Shown here: piece after piece, positions 19,737 through 29,193 of the stretch | How positions within the stretch are numbered: position 1 is the stretch's first letter | How the letters are laid out: the number at the start of each line of letters is the position of its first letter | Assembly: GCA_017305195.1 (NCBI GenBank) | Contig: JAFKMU010000059.1 | Coordinates: forward strand, 1-64,000 | Length of the DNA: 64,000 nucleotides | Direction of reading: 5' to 3' | Source of the DNA: Verrucomicrobiota bacterium | GTDB lineage: Bacteria > Verrucomicrobiota > Verrucomicrobiia > Chthoniobacterales > Terrimicrobiaceae | Program-made: the position numbers and the translations under genes | The notes under the pieces: generated by a model | The model's database searches: none | What the model was told of the DNA's origin: nothing | The model's input: the letters and a program-made list of their open reading frames with translations, nothing else

Positions 19737-20753
19737 ATGAAGTTCTCGTCTTTCCTTCGAGTTGGTGTGCTGACCCTGGCAATTTGCGGCGCAGTTCAGG
19801 CGCAGGATGCGCCTGCCACGGCCGCCAGCGTGAAGAAATATCTCCTTGAGCGCCTTGAGCGCATGAACAACGCCTCCGAGGATTTCGTCAAAAACAGCGA
19901 TGCTTACGCGGCTTTGGTCGCGGCAAATGGCAATTCCGTCGAGGCGGCCTACAAGGCGGACTCCAAGAAGATGGACGCTCTCGTCGGGAAGATGCAGGAG
20001 AATTACAAGGCGATGGACAGTTTTGGCTACGAGACCGTCGAGGGCATCGTGGCGGGCGTGGAGTCGATGGCGGATTATGACATCTACCTCGACGCTGGTG
20101 TTCCGGCCTCGGAAGGTCCGGACGGAGTCGCACCGGTCGTGCTGGATCTCGGCAATGGCAAGAAGATCGACAAACAAGGCTCCCTCTTCACCTACATCAT
20201 CGAGCCCGCCCTGTGGGGTGGCGACAAGCGCTGGGTGGTCTCGGTCGGTGACAACAAGACCATGCCGAAGCCCGAGGTGCTCGCCGCCGCGGCCAAGGAC
20301 GCGAACAAGAAAATCGGCGAACTCGTGGCCGACGCCAAGGCCTGGAATGCCTCGGTGAATGACTGCTTCGGCGCGATGGTCGTGATGACGCCGACGCTCT
20401 CCGACTACTTTGAAGACTGGAAGGAATCCCGCTACTCCTCGAGCAAGTCGGGCCGGTTCCAGGCCGTGAGCCGTATTTCCGACATGCGCGGAATCATGAG
20501 CAGCTGCGAAGTCATGTACGATGCCGTGAAGTCCGGTGTCGCCGCCAAGGACAAGGCTCTCGCCAAGTCCGTCGTCTCCGGTTTTGACGAAATCCAGCAC
20601 TTCCTCGATCTCATCGAGAAGCGCGAGAAGCAGGGGGAAATTTCCGCCGCTGAGATCGACGAACTCGCCACCCAGGCGAAGGAAAAAACCGACAAGCTCG
20701 TGCCTCAGATCGAGCAGAGCGCCGCGGTTTCGGGCGTCAAGGTCCAGAGCTAA
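19737..20753 (+). CDS. EfeO-like (imelysin/M75-related) periplasmic protein
   Basis: The 338-residue exported protein has a signal peptide (1-22, VQAQD). The all-helical rest resembles EfeO/M75 proteins, especially GYETVEGIVAGVESMADYDIYLDAG (about 98-122). In Efe systems such a protein binds and delivers iron to the FTR1-type permease. Sequence assignment is weaker than the context: the FTR1 permease gene begins 15 bp after its stop. I see no classical HxxE metal motif and no cupredoxin domain. ATG 19737 opens on the signal peptide; a GTG at 19719 is possible. A candidate operator precedes it. Confidence 0.65.
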   Translation: MKFSSFLRVGVLTLAICGAVQAQDAPATAASVKKYLLERLERMNNASEDFVKNSDAYAALVAANGNSVEAAYKADSKKMDALVGKMQENYKAMDSFGYETVEGIVAGVESMADYDIYLDAGVPASEGPDGVAPVVLDLGNGKKIDKQGSLFTYIIEPALWGGDKRWVVSVGDNKTMPKPEVLAAAAKDANKKIGELVADAKAWNASVNDCFGAMVVMTPTLSDYFEDWKESRYSSSKSGRFQAVSRISDMRGIMSSCEVMYDAVKSGVAAKDKALAKSVVSGFDEIQHFLDLIEKREKQGEISAAEIDELATQAKEKTDKLVPQIEQSAAVSGVKVQS

Positions 20754-20768
20754 AATATAGTTCCTGCC

Positions 20769-23081
20769 ATGCGTACCCTTGCAAAAGCCGTCCTCCTCGC
20801 GGGCGTCTTGGGCCTGACGGTCCTCTCGTCCCGGGCTGACGTGATCGACGACGTCGGCTCCCTGCAAGGGGTGATCGATGAAAGCCTGCTCGACCTGCAT
20901 GGAAATCGCTGGTCGAGCGAGAACGCAGCCCGCATCCAGGCGGCGCGGGCTGCGTTCCAGCCCAATCTGACTGATCCCGCCGCCAAGGCGATCTGGGACA
21001 AGCCGGAGGATTTTTCCCCGGCCAATGCCGCGCAGTCGCTCGGCAACGTGCAGGCGCGGCTCCAGCACGTCGCGGCGCTTCAGATGCTGGCTGCGCTGTC
21101 GGCAGGCGACATCGAGAAGGCTCGCGAGTGGCGAGCCATCATCAAACTGCCAAAATACGTGAGCGCCGTGGAGGGCGCTCTCGCCCTGCAACGACTGGGC
21201 GGTGAGGGGATTCATCGCGAGCAGGTGGCTCAGCTTTTGGCCAAGGAGTACATCCTCTGGCAAATCACGCGCGCACGGGAGAAGAGCGATGCGCTGTATC
21301 GACTGGTTCTCGACGGGCGGGCTACGCCGCAACTGATCGCCTCCCGCTCGGCGGAGATCGAGCAGCTTTCTTTGATTCCTGCATCCATCCTCGCCCTCGT
21401 CGGGGCCAAGCCTCCGGAGCAGGCTCCCGAGGTGAACTCGGCCAAGCTCGTCGCCGCGGCCAGCGAAGGAAGCGCCGATCTGCCCAAGCTGATTTCGGAA
21501 TGGCGGCTCGCCCTGGAGGCAGGCTATCCGAATCTGCTCTCCGCCGAGGACGTCCAGCGCCGCGAACGCATTGTCCTGAAGCTGCTGCGTCTGATCCCCA
21601 TGGAATACCAGTCGGGGGTCAGGAATGGAGAGATCATCATCCCTCTCGAATATCGCGAGGCGAAGACCTTCACGATTCAGGCCGGGCAGATCGTCAACGA
21701 GCTGATGCCCGTGTGGCGTCAGACCAAGGCGGAGGCGCTGACTCAATACGGCAGCACGCTGCTCGCGGGCTTTGAGAAGCTGGAGTCGGGCATCAACCGC
21801 AAGGTGGCTCTTTCCGAGATCGAATCCGACGTGAAGGAAATCTCCTCGCTGCTGCAAAAGGAGTTTGGCCTCGCCTTGAAAAAGGCCGGTACGGGCGCGG
21901 ATGTCGTAACCGAGACCGTGCTGGAGATTCGTTCCCTCCTGGGTCAGTCCCTCGCCGCGGCCATGGACGGACAGTGGCGCAAGGCGGAGCAACTGCGCGT
22001 GGATGCCTACGCGAGCTTTGACCTGGAAATCGAATCCCGAGCCTTGCCTCGCGATCCGCAGCTCGCGATCAAGGCCGAGAAGACTTTCCTCGATGGCACG
22101 CCGGGACGGCCCGGCATCAAGGCCGCGCTCGACAGCCGAGCCAAGGGCGAGACGTTGAGCGGCGCCTACGATCATGCGCTCGATGCGCTCGATGAATGCG
22201 CCGCGCTGGTCAAGGTCGGCCTCTCGCCGATGGCTGCGACGATCAGTACGATTCTCATCGTTTCTCGCGAAGGCTTGGAGGCGGTCGTGATTCTTGCCGC
22301 CCTGCTGGCAGGTTTGCGCGGACCGGAGAATGCCGGAATCCGCCGTCGCATCGGCCTGGGCGCGTGGCTGGCTCTCGGAGCGAGCGCGGGATTGTTCGCG
22401 GTATCGAAGACCTTGCTGCAAGGCCTGTCCCGCTATGGAGAAACGCTGGAGGCGGTGATCTCCGTGATCGCTGTGGTCATCCTGCTCATGGTGACGAACT
22501 GGGTCTTCCACAAATACTACTGGACGGGATGGAACGCCCGGCTGCGTGACCTGAGCAAGGCGGCTCAACGCAAACGCGCCACCCGCTGGGAAAACCTGGC
22601 TCTCATGGGCGTCGGGTTCATGACGATCTTCCGCGAGGGCTTTGAGACGACGCTTTTCATGCAGTCGCTCATTCTGGAGGCCGGGATGAAAGCCGTGTCT
22701 CTTGGCTTGCTCATCGGTTTCCTGCTCATCGGCACGCTCGGCGTGGCCGTCTTCGCCATCGGGGCCAAGCTCCCTTACCGCAAGATGCTCGTCGTCACCG
22801 GCGTGCTGGTGATCTTCGTGCTCTTCACTTTCCTCGGCTCGACCACCCGGCTCTTCCAGACGGTCGGCTGGCTGCCGGTGCATCCGATCCCGGGGCTGGA
22901 GCTTCCCTCCTGGATGGGCGTCTGGCTGGGCCTTTATCCCACGTGGGAAGGCATCCTGATCCCCTTCGCGACGTTCGCCTACGTGGGGGGAATGTGGCTC
23001 TTTGTGAAGATCACCGCCCGTCGAGCCCAGGCTCAGGCGGAGGAGGCGGGGCCCGATTTTCAGGCCGCCGCCTCGCATTGA
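20769..23081 (+). CDS. FTR1-family high-affinity iron permease with large periplasmic domain
   Basis: The 770-residue protein has a signal peptide (1-23), a helical periplasmic region (about 24-480) and a seven-helix FTR1/EfeU permease domain (about 485-755). Both iron-translocating motifs are present: REGLE (500-504) and REGFE (622-626). The family imports ferric or ferrous iron across the cytoplasmic membrane, usually with an EfeO-type partner, here encoded just upstream. Fusion of a long periplasmic helical domain to FTR1 is common in bacteria. The two genes form a short operon whose promoter shares a palindrome with the COG0523 pair. It ends 7 bp before a convergent SDR gene with no obvious terminator. 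Confidence 0.93.
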   Translation: MRTLAKAVLLAGVLGLTVLSSRADVIDDVGSLQGVIDESLLDLHGNRWSSENAARIQAARAAFQPNLTDPAAKAIWDKPEDFSPANAAQSLGNVQARLQHVAALQMLAALSAGDIEKAREWRAIIKLPKYVSAVEGALALQRLGGEGIHREQVAQLLAKEYILWQITRAREKSDALYRLVLDGRATPQLIASRSAEIEQLSLIPASILALVGAKPPEQAPEVNSAKLVAAASEGSADLPKLISEWRLALEAGYPNLLSAEDVQRRERIVLKLLRLIPMEYQSGVRNGEIIIPLEYREAKTFTIQAGQIVNELMPVWRQTKAEALTQYGSTLLAGFEKLESGINRKVALSEIESDVKEISSLLQKEFGLALKKAGTGADVVTETVLEIRSLLGQSLAAAMDGQWRKAEQLRVDAYASFDLEIESRALPRDPQLAIKAEKTFLDGTPGRPGIKAALDSRAKGETLSGAYDHALDALDECAALVKVGLSPMAATISTILIVSREGLEAVVILAALLAGLRGPENAGIRRRIGLGAWLALGASAGLFAVSKTLLQGLSRYGETLEAVISVIAVVILLMVTNWVFHKYYWTGWNARLRDLSKAAQRKRATRWENLALMGVGFMTIFREGFETTLFMQSLILEAGMKAVSLGLLIGFLLIGTLGVAVFAIGAKLPYRKMLVVTGVLVIFVLFTFLGSTTRLFQTVGWLPVHPIPGLELPSWMGVWLGLYPTWEGILIPFATFAYVGGMWLFVKITARRAQAQAEEAGPDFQAAASH

Positions 23082-23088
23082 GTGTTTC

Positions 23089-23856
23089 CTACTGCTCGGA
23101 GTAATCCCAGAGCAGACCGCCATCGACGACGATGGTCGTGCCGGTGATATAGTCGGCATCCTCGGAGGCGAGGAACGCGGCCACGCCTGCGACATCGCCG
23201 GGCTTGCCGAGGCGATTGAGCGGGATGTTGCTCAACAACGCCTTCATCAGGTCGGGGCTGTTGAGGAGCTTGGTGTTGATTGGAGTCTCGATCGCGCCCG
23301 GAGCGATGTTGTTGATCGTGATGCCGAGGGGAGCCAGCTCGATCGCCAGATCGCGGCAGAGCATCTTCAGCGCACCCTTGCTCGCGCAGTAGGTCGAGAA
23401 GTGCGGGAAGGGAAGCTCCTCGTGCACGGAGCTGATGTTGATGATCTTGCCGGTACGCTTCGTGTCGCGGAGATGGTTCACGAAATCCTGGGTGAGGAAA
23501 TACGTGCCCTTGAGGTTGATGTTGAGGACGAAGTCGTAATCCGCCTCGGTGACATTCCAGAAGTCCGCGCCCTTTTCGACTCCGGCGTTGTTGACCAGGA
23601 TGTCGATCTGGCCAAAGTTCGAAACGCCCTCGGTGATGAGGCGGCGATTGTCGGCGAGGTTGGCAAGATCGCCACCGACCACGATGGAGCGGCGGCCCAG
23701 GGCCTCGATCTCCTTGCAGGTTTCCTGCGCGCCGGTGTTGCCGAGGCGGTCGTCGATGATGATGTCTGCGCCTTCCTTGGCGAGACGGATTGCGATGGCC
23801 TGGCCGATGCCTTGGGCGCTGCCGGTGACGAGGGCTACTTTTCCTTCGAGTTTCAT
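23089..23856 (-). CDS. Short-chain dehydrogenase, glucose 1-dehydrogenase-like
   Basis: The 255-residue classical SDR has TGSAQGIGQAIA (11-22), NNAG (about 90-93) and the catalytic Ser/Tyr/Lys with YCASKGAL. The C-terminus TGTTIVVDGGLLWDYSEQ, ending W-x-Y-x-x-Q, resembles bacterial NAD(P)-dependent glucose 1-dehydrogenases. That substrate is plausible because it is the last gene of an operon with a GH63 glucosidase (19 bp gap), but many SDRs look alike and a different sugar or polyol is possible. It is cytoplasmic, with no export signal. Confidence 0.8.
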   Translation of the reverse strand: MKLEGKVALVTGSAQGIGQAIAIRLAKEGADIIIDDRLGNTGAQETCKEIEALGRRSIVVGGDLANLADNRRLITEGVSNFGQIDILVNNAGVEKGADFWNVTEADYDFVLNINLKGTYFLTQDFVNHLRDTKRTGKIINISSVHEELPFPHFSTYCASKGALKMLCRDLAIELAPLGITINNIAPGAIETPINTKLLNSPDLMKALLSNIPLNRLGKPGDVAGVAAFLASEDADYITGTTIVVDGGLLWDYSEQ

Positions 23857-23875
23857 AGATGTGGAGTGGGTTGGG

Positions 23876-26515
23876 TTAATCGGCTTGGAAAGTGTGAATC
23901 TGGCGGATCATCTTGGCCACGAGAGCGGTCCAGCCGGTTTGGTGGCTGGCGCCGACTCCGGCCCCGGTGTCGCCGTTGAAGTATTCGTTGAATATCAGCA
24001 GGTCTTTCCAATGAGGATCGTTCTGGAAGAGTTCGACTTCGCCGTTGAAGGCGCGTTTGCCATTTTCATCCTCCTGGAAAATCGAGACGAGGCGCTTCTG
24101 CAACTCCAGCGAGATGTCCCAGAGGTTCATCTCGTTGCCGCTGCCGGTGGGGAATTCCACCTTGAAGGTGTCTCCAAAGTAGAAGCCGAATTTTTGCAGG
24201 GCCTCGATGAGCAGGTAATTCATGGGAATCCAGACCGGCCCGCGCCAGTTGGAATTTCCGCCGAACATCCCGACCGGGCTGTCCGCCGGGCTGTAGCTCA
24301 GGGTCTCGGTCTCCGTGCCCTCCGTGAACGTATACGGATGGTCGAGGTAATACCGCGAGAGCGCCCGGATGCCATGCGGCGAGAGAAATTCGTTTTCATC
24401 AAAGAGCCTCTCGCAGATGCGGCGCAGACGCTCTGGCGGCACGAGGGAGACGAGACGGCGACCGTCGATTTCCCTGCCGATGTGGTGGAGTTCATCGAGG
24501 AGGTGAGGCCGATGTTTTTGGAAGTACTCGATGCGCTTGCGCATGAGCGGAAACAGATCCGCAACCTCCGAGCCGAAGCTCTCCACCGCAAAGAGCGGAG
24601 TGAGTCCGGCGATGGATCGCGTGCGCAGGTACTCGACTGAGCCGTCCGGGCGGCGGAGGACGTCGTAATAAAAGCCGTCCTCGTCATCCCAGAGGCTGAA
24701 CCCATGCGTGCCCTTGGCGTTCACCGAGGCCGCGAGATAGATGAAGTCGTTGAGGAACTTGTCGGCGATATCCTCGTAGACCGGGTCTTCGCGCGCCAAC
24801 TCCAGGGCGATGTTGAGCATGTTGAGCGAATACGTCGCCATCCATGACGTGCCATCACTTTGCTCGATGCGGCTGCCGTCGGGCAGGGGATACCGGCGGT
24901 CAAAGACGCCGATGTTGTCCAACCCAAGAAAGCCGCCCTCGAAGACATTGTCGCCCGTCTGGTCGACGCGGTTCGCCCACCACGAGTAGCCCATGAGGAG
25001 CTTGTTGAAGGCGCGCTTGAGATACTCACGGTCGCCCGTGCCCTTGATGCCGCGCTCGATGGAGTAGATGCGCCACGCCGCCCAGCCGCCGATCGGCGGG
25101 TTGGCGTCGGAGAGCGCCCATTCGTAGGCGGGCATCTGCGAGCTTGGCGAGGTATACCGCTCGCCGCGCAGCAGCAGGTTTTGCTTCTTCGCTGTCTGCG
25201 AGTCGATGAGTGAAAAGGCGACGGACTGGAACATCAGATCCCAGGCGCAGAAATACGGGTACTCCCAGCAGTCCGGCATCGAGATGACGTCGTGGGCGTG
25301 CATTTCCTTCCAGAAGGCATTGGGCAGTTTCCAACGCTCCGCCGGGGGCTTGGGCATGGTGGGGTCGCCCTCCAGCCAGAGGAGGACGGGGAAGAAATAG
25401 AACTTCTTGCACCACAGGAGTCCGGACAGCGCGGTTTTTTGGATACGGAGATCCTCTTCCGATGCGCCGGGCGCGATGGCTTGGTAAAACTCCGTGCTTT
25501 CGTCCTCCCGCAGCTTGAAAAGCGCGTCAAACTCCAGAGCGAACGGCGCGGGCTGGGGATGCTCGGTGAGGCGGAGATTGACCACCGTGGTCTGTCCGGC
25601 CTCCACCGTGCGGCGAAAGACCATGGCGCTCTTCGTCCCGCTGTTGGCGGGGTTCACCACGTCTTTTTTTCCATTCACGATGTACTCGTGGAAGGCGTCC
25701 TTTACGTATTGGGTCGCATTCTTGGCGTTGAAGAGCCGCTGGTTGTTCGTCTCATTCTCGGTGAAGAGGACTTCATCCGGCTTGTCTCCGTAAAGCTGAT
25801 GGACGGGCAGCCCCCAGGGCGTGGCGCGCACCGATCCATCGGGGGTGAGATGCATCTCGGGCGCGGTGACGCCTTCCTCACCCCAGGACCACGTGTTGCG
25901 AAACCACAGGGTGGGCAGAATCGTCAGCGGCGCCGCGTCCGGTCCCCGGTTGGTCGCGATGATGCGGATGGCAATGTCGGTCGGCGAAAACTTCGCATAC
26001 TCGATCACGATGTCGAAATACCGTCCCTCGTTGAAGATGCCCGTGTCGACCAGCTCATACTCCGGCTCCTGTTTGGAGCGTTGCGCGTTGGCCTCGCGCA
26101 GCTGCTGGTAGGGAAACTCCGCCTGCGGGTATTTGTACAGCCCGCGCATGAAGCTGTGCGTGGGCGTGTTGTCGAGATGGTAAAAGTAGTCCTTGATGTC
26201 CTCGCCGTGGTTGCCCTCGGGGTTGGACAGCCCGAACGGGCGCTCCTTGAGGATATGGTCCTTTCCGTTCCAGAAGGCGACGGAGAAACACAGGCGGCAG
26301 TCGCTGTCGCAGATGCCCAGCAGTCCATCCTCGCCCCATCGATAGGCGCGGGAGCGGGCATGGTCGTGGGGGAAGTACGTCCAGGCGTCGCCGTTGGCCG
26401 AGTAATCCTCGCGAACCGTACCCCATTGGCGTTCCGGGAGATAAGGACCCCACAGGTCCCAGTTTTCCCGGCCCTGGTCGCGAGCTAGAATGCGTTCAGA
26501 TTCCGCTTCAGGCAT
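23876..26515 (-). CDS. GH63-family glucosidase/mannosylglycerate hydrolase-type enzyme
   Basis: The protein of about 879 residues belongs to the bacterial GH63 group (alpha-glucosidase superfamily with an (alpha/alpha)6 barrel). Typical N-terminal text is GPYLPERQWGTVREDYSANG and FPHDHARSRAYRWGEDGLLGI. Barrel signatures include CWEYPYFCAWDLMFQSVAF, GGWAAWRIY, GGFLGLDNIGVFDR and NWRGPVWIPMNYLLIEAL. No signal peptide is visible, so it should act in the cytoplasm on an imported or internal glucoside. I chose ATG 26515, which matches the family N-terminus (ESERILARDQGRENWDLWG); ATGs at 26587 or 26599 overlap the upstream MFS gene. Exact substrate is unknown. Confidence 0.88.
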   Translation of the reverse strand: MPEAESERILARDQGRENWDLWGPYLPERQWGTVREDYSANGDAWTYFPHDHARSRAYRWGEDGLLGICDSDCRLCFSVAFWNGKDHILKERPFGLSNPEGNHGEDIKDYFYHLDNTPTHSFMRGLYKYPQAEFPYQQLREANAQRSKQEPEYELVDTGIFNEGRYFDIVIEYAKFSPTDIAIRIIATNRGPDAAPLTILPTLWFRNTWSWGEEGVTAPEMHLTPDGSVRATPWGLPVHQLYGDKPDEVLFTENETNNQRLFNAKNATQYVKDAFHEYIVNGKKDVVNPANSGTKSAMVFRRTVEAGQTTVVNLRLTEHPQPAPFALEFDALFKLREDESTEFYQAIAPGASEEDLRIQKTALSGLLWCKKFYFFPVLLWLEGDPTMPKPPAERWKLPNAFWKEMHAHDVISMPDCWEYPYFCAWDLMFQSVAFSLIDSQTAKKQNLLLRGERYTSPSSQMPAYEWALSDANPPIGGWAAWRIYSIERGIKGTGDREYLKRAFNKLLMGYSWWANRVDQTGDNVFEGGFLGLDNIGVFDRRYPLPDGSRIEQSDGTSWMATYSLNMLNIALELAREDPVYEDIADKFLNDFIYLAASVNAKGTHGFSLWDDEDGFYYDVLRRPDGSVEYLRTRSIAGLTPLFAVESFGSEVADLFPLMRKRIEYFQKHRPHLLDELHHIGREIDGRRLVSLVPPERLRRICERLFDENEFLSPHGIRALSRYYLDHPYTFTEGTETETLSYSPADSPVGMFGGNSNWRGPVWIPMNYLLIEALQKFGFYFGDTFKVEFPTGSGNEMNLWDISLELQKRLVSIFQEDENGKRAFNGEVELFQNDPHWKDLLIFNEYFNGDTGAGVGASHQTGWTALVAKMIRQIHTFQAD

Positions 26516-26567
26516 TGGGCCATGCCAGTCGCAGAAATTCCGGGCAATGTCACTCGTTTTCCGGAAA

Positions 26568-28133
26568 TCAATGCCCGATTGGGGCATTGCTACGCCCATG
26601 GCTCTGGCGGAGCAGGAAGGCGAGAGGCAGGACGAGGAGAGTCAAAACGCCCATCAGCCAGAATGCGTCGATGTACGAGAGCATGCCCGCCTGGCGCTGG
26701 ACCTCGCCGTAAATGTAGCGAAGCGGCTGGAGGGAGGACGGGTCATGCGGAAACATGGCCTTCAGATGGGCGAGTGCGTTTTGCGTTTCCGTGTCAAAGG
26801 CCGAGACATGCTCGACGAGGCGACTCTGGTGAAACTGCCCGCGTCTCGCGATGATCGTGCTGCACACGGCGATGCCGATGCTGCCGCCGAGGTTGCGGGC
26901 GAGATTGATCAGGGCCGAGGCGTTGTTGTTCTTGCCCGGAGGGAGACCGTTGTAAGCCGCCTGCGTGATGGGTGCAAAAATCAGCGCGATGCCTGCCACC
27001 TGGAAAACGCGCGCCTGGACAGCCATGTCGAAGCTGATCCCGAGGTTGAAGCGGGTCATGTTGAAGAGCGAGGCGGCCAGGATCACCAGCCCCACGGCGA
27101 CCAGGTACTTGGCCGGGAACTTGGGGATGAGCACTCCGCCGACCAGCGGCATCATGAACATGAGGAAAATACCGCCCGCCGTGAGGGCCAGGCCCGCCTG
27201 CTGGGCGGTATAGCCGAGGAGTTGCTCCAGGAACTGAGGCAGCAGGGCGGTCGTGCCAAAGAGGATGAAGCCCATGAAGAACATGGTGACGAACGAGGCG
27301 AGAAACGAAGGGAGCTTGAGCAGCGGGATGTCGACGATGGGCTCCTTTTGCCGGATCTCCCAGAAGACCAGGGTCAGCAGGCTGATGCCGGAGATAATGG
27401 CCGCGGTGAGAATCGCCGGGGAGGAGAACCAGTCGCTGCGTTCGCCGCGATCGACAAACAGCTCCAGGCATCCGATGCCGACGACGGCGAGAAAGAACCC
27501 GATCCAGTCAATGCGCAGACCATTGCGAAACACCCGGGCGCGCTCCACCTTGGCCGCCTCCGGTTCGCTCACCAGCACCGCCGTGAGCATGAGCGAGATG
27601 ATTCCCACCGGCACGTTGATGAGAAAGATCCAGTGCCAGCTGTAGTTGTCGGTGATCCATCCGCCGAGGGTGGGGCCGATGGCCGGGGCAAAGACGACGG
27701 AAAGCCCGTAGACGGAAAATGCCATCCCTCGTTTCTCGGGAGGGAAGATGTCTGCGAGCATCGCCTGCACGACCGGGGCCATGCCTGCTCCGCCGATGCC
27801 CTGGATCAGCCGGAAGGCGATCAGCCAGTTCAGAGAGGGGGCCATGCCGCAGAGCAGGGAGCTCGCCGTGAATACCGCCACGCACGTCATGTAAAATCGC
27901 TTCGTCCCAAAGATGGTGCTGAGCCATCCGCTGATGGGCATCATCACGGCATTGGCGACGAGATAGGTGGTCAGCACCCAGGTGCTCTCGTCGAGTCCCG
28001 CAGCGAGTCCGCCCGCGATGTGGCTGAGCGACACGTTGGCGATGCTGGTATCCAGCACCTCCATGAACGTGGCCAGGGAGATGACGACCGTCACCACCCA
28101 GGGATTCACCTTGTCTCCCGACGGGGTATTCAA
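26568..28133 (-). CDS. DHA2-family (EmrB-like) MFS drug/proton antiporter
   Basis: The 521-residue, 14-helix major facilitator transporter has DHA2 motifs: LDTSIANVSLSHIAGGL in helix 1 and an antiporter-type motif C region GLSVVFAPAIGPTLGGW in helix 5. NYSWHWIFLINVPVG is also family-typical. With the HlyD-type adaptor encoded 4 bp upstream it should form an EmrAB-like tripartite efflux system with an outer-membrane channel encoded elsewhere. The TetR gene heading the operon is a probable substrate-responsive repressor. Its 3' end is close to or overlaps the GH63 gene. Confidence 0.92.
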   Translation of the reverse strand: MNTPSGDKVNPWVVTVVISLATFMEVLDTSIANVSLSHIAGGLAAGLDESTWVLTTYLVANAVMMPISGWLSTIFGTKRFYMTCVAVFTASSLLCGMAPSLNWLIAFRLIQGIGGAGMAPVVQAMLADIFPPEKRGMAFSVYGLSVVFAPAIGPTLGGWITDNYSWHWIFLINVPVGIISLMLTAVLVSEPEAAKVERARVFRNGLRIDWIGFFLAVVGIGCLELFVDRGERSDWFSSPAILTAAIISGISLLTLVFWEIRQKEPIVDIPLLKLPSFLASFVTMFFMGFILFGTTALLPQFLEQLLGYTAQQAGLALTAGGIFLMFMMPLVGGVLIPKFPAKYLVAVGLVILAASLFNMTRFNLGISFDMAVQARVFQVAGIALIFAPITQAAYNGLPPGKNNNASALINLARNLGGSIGIAVCSTIIARRGQFHQSRLVEHVSAFDTETQNALAHLKAMFPHDPSSLQPLRYIYGEVQRQAGMLSYIDAFWLMGVLTLLVLPLAFLLRQSHGRSNAPIGH

Positions 28134-28137
28134 GCGG

Positions 28138-29193
28138 TTAGCGAGTATTGACTACAGGAATGACCGACATGCCGGGCGCGAGGATCGGGGTATCCGTCGG
28201 CAGCTTGTCGAAGACGATCTTCACCGGCACGCGCTGCACGACCTTCACGTAGTTGCCCGTGGCATTCTCGGAAGGCAGGAGGCTGAAGCGCGCTCCCGTG
28301 CCTTTCTGGATGCTCTCCACGCGCCCGGTGAGATGCAGCGACGGATAGGCATCGACCTTGATGTCAACGGGCTGTCCGTTGCGCATGTGATTGAGCTGGG
28401 TCTCCTTGTAGTTTGCCACCACCCAGACATCGTGCGGGACGACCGCCATCAGGGCGCTGCCGGTTTGCACATAGTTGCCCGGCTCGACGTTCTTGCGGGT
28501 CACCCGTCCGTCCTGCGGCGCGTAGATTTTGTTGTAGGAAAGCCGCAGCCGGGCGGTTTCCAGCATGGCCTTGGCGAGTTCCACCTGGGCCTGGCCCGAC
28601 TTGACGGCGGCCTGACTCATTGTGACCTCGGCATCGGCGGCTATGACCCGTTTGTTTCGTCCGTCGAGGGTTGCCTTGGAGGTCCTTTGCGCGGTATCGG
28701 CATTGTCGAGATCCTGCTGGGAGATGACGCCGCGAGTGCGGAGTTCCTGGCTGCGCTTGAGTTCCTTGTCGGTGTTGTCGGCATTGGCCTGGGCGTTCTC
28801 GACTTCAAACTTCGCCTGCTGCTGCGCCGCTTCGGAAATATTCAGTTGGGCTTGCGCCTGGGCGTACTTCGCTTCCGCCGAAGCGAGATTCGCGGCGGCG
28901 GAGTCGTAGATTGCCTGGTTGTCCCGAGGGTCGATCTCGACGAGGAGGTCGCCAGCTTTCACCTCCTGGTTGTCGTCGACATAGACTTTGCTGACCAGCC
29001 CGGCGATTTGCGGGCTGACCTGGAGGACATGCGCCTCCACGAACGCATCGTCCGTGGATTCCAGCCCATGGTTGAGAAGGTACGCGACGACCGCAACCAC
29101 AGCGATGATGGCAAAGATCGCGATGAAGTAACGGCGTTGCAGCCGACGTCTGGGTTTCGGCTCGGGATTGTCGGCAGGAGAGGGTGTGCTCAT
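28138..29193 (-). CDS. HlyD/EmrA-family membrane-fusion protein
   Basis: The roughly 351-residue periplasmic adaptor has one N-terminal membrane anchor (about 20-40). A biotinyl-lipoyl half-motif VSPQIAGLVSKVYVDDNQEVKAGDLLVEIDPRDN comes next, then a long Ala/Gln-rich coiled-coil hairpin (about 90-200). The second lipoyl half is IYAPQDGRVTRKNVEPGNYVQTG, followed by a beta-barrel segment. The start ATG at 29193 overlaps the tetR stop (ATGA), indicating translational coupling; an ATG three codons upstream is also possible. It pairs with the MFS transporter 4 bp downstream. Confidence 0.92.
   Translation of the reverse strand: MSTPSPADNPEPKPRRRLQRRYFIAIFAIIAVVAVVAYLLNHGLESTDDAFVEAHVLQVSPQIAGLVSKVYVDDNQEVKAGDLLVEIDPRDNQAIYDSAAANLASAEAKYAQAQAQLNISEAAQQQAKFEVENAQANADNTDKELKRSQELRTRGVISQQDLDNADTAQRTSKATLDGRNKRVIAADAEVTMSQAAVKSGQAQVELAKAMLETARLRLSYNKIYAPQDGRVTRKNVEPGNYVQTGSALMAVVPHDVWVVANYKETQLNHMRNGQPVDIKVDAYPSLHLTGRVESIQKGTGARFSLLPSENATGNYVKVVQRVPVKIVFDKLPTDTPILAPGMSVIPVVNTR

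Noticed and set aside
19713-23195. A 1160-codon minus-strand ORF
   Set aside because: It is the antisense shadow of the EfeO-like and FTR1 genes, which have signal peptides and conserved motifs on the plus strand.
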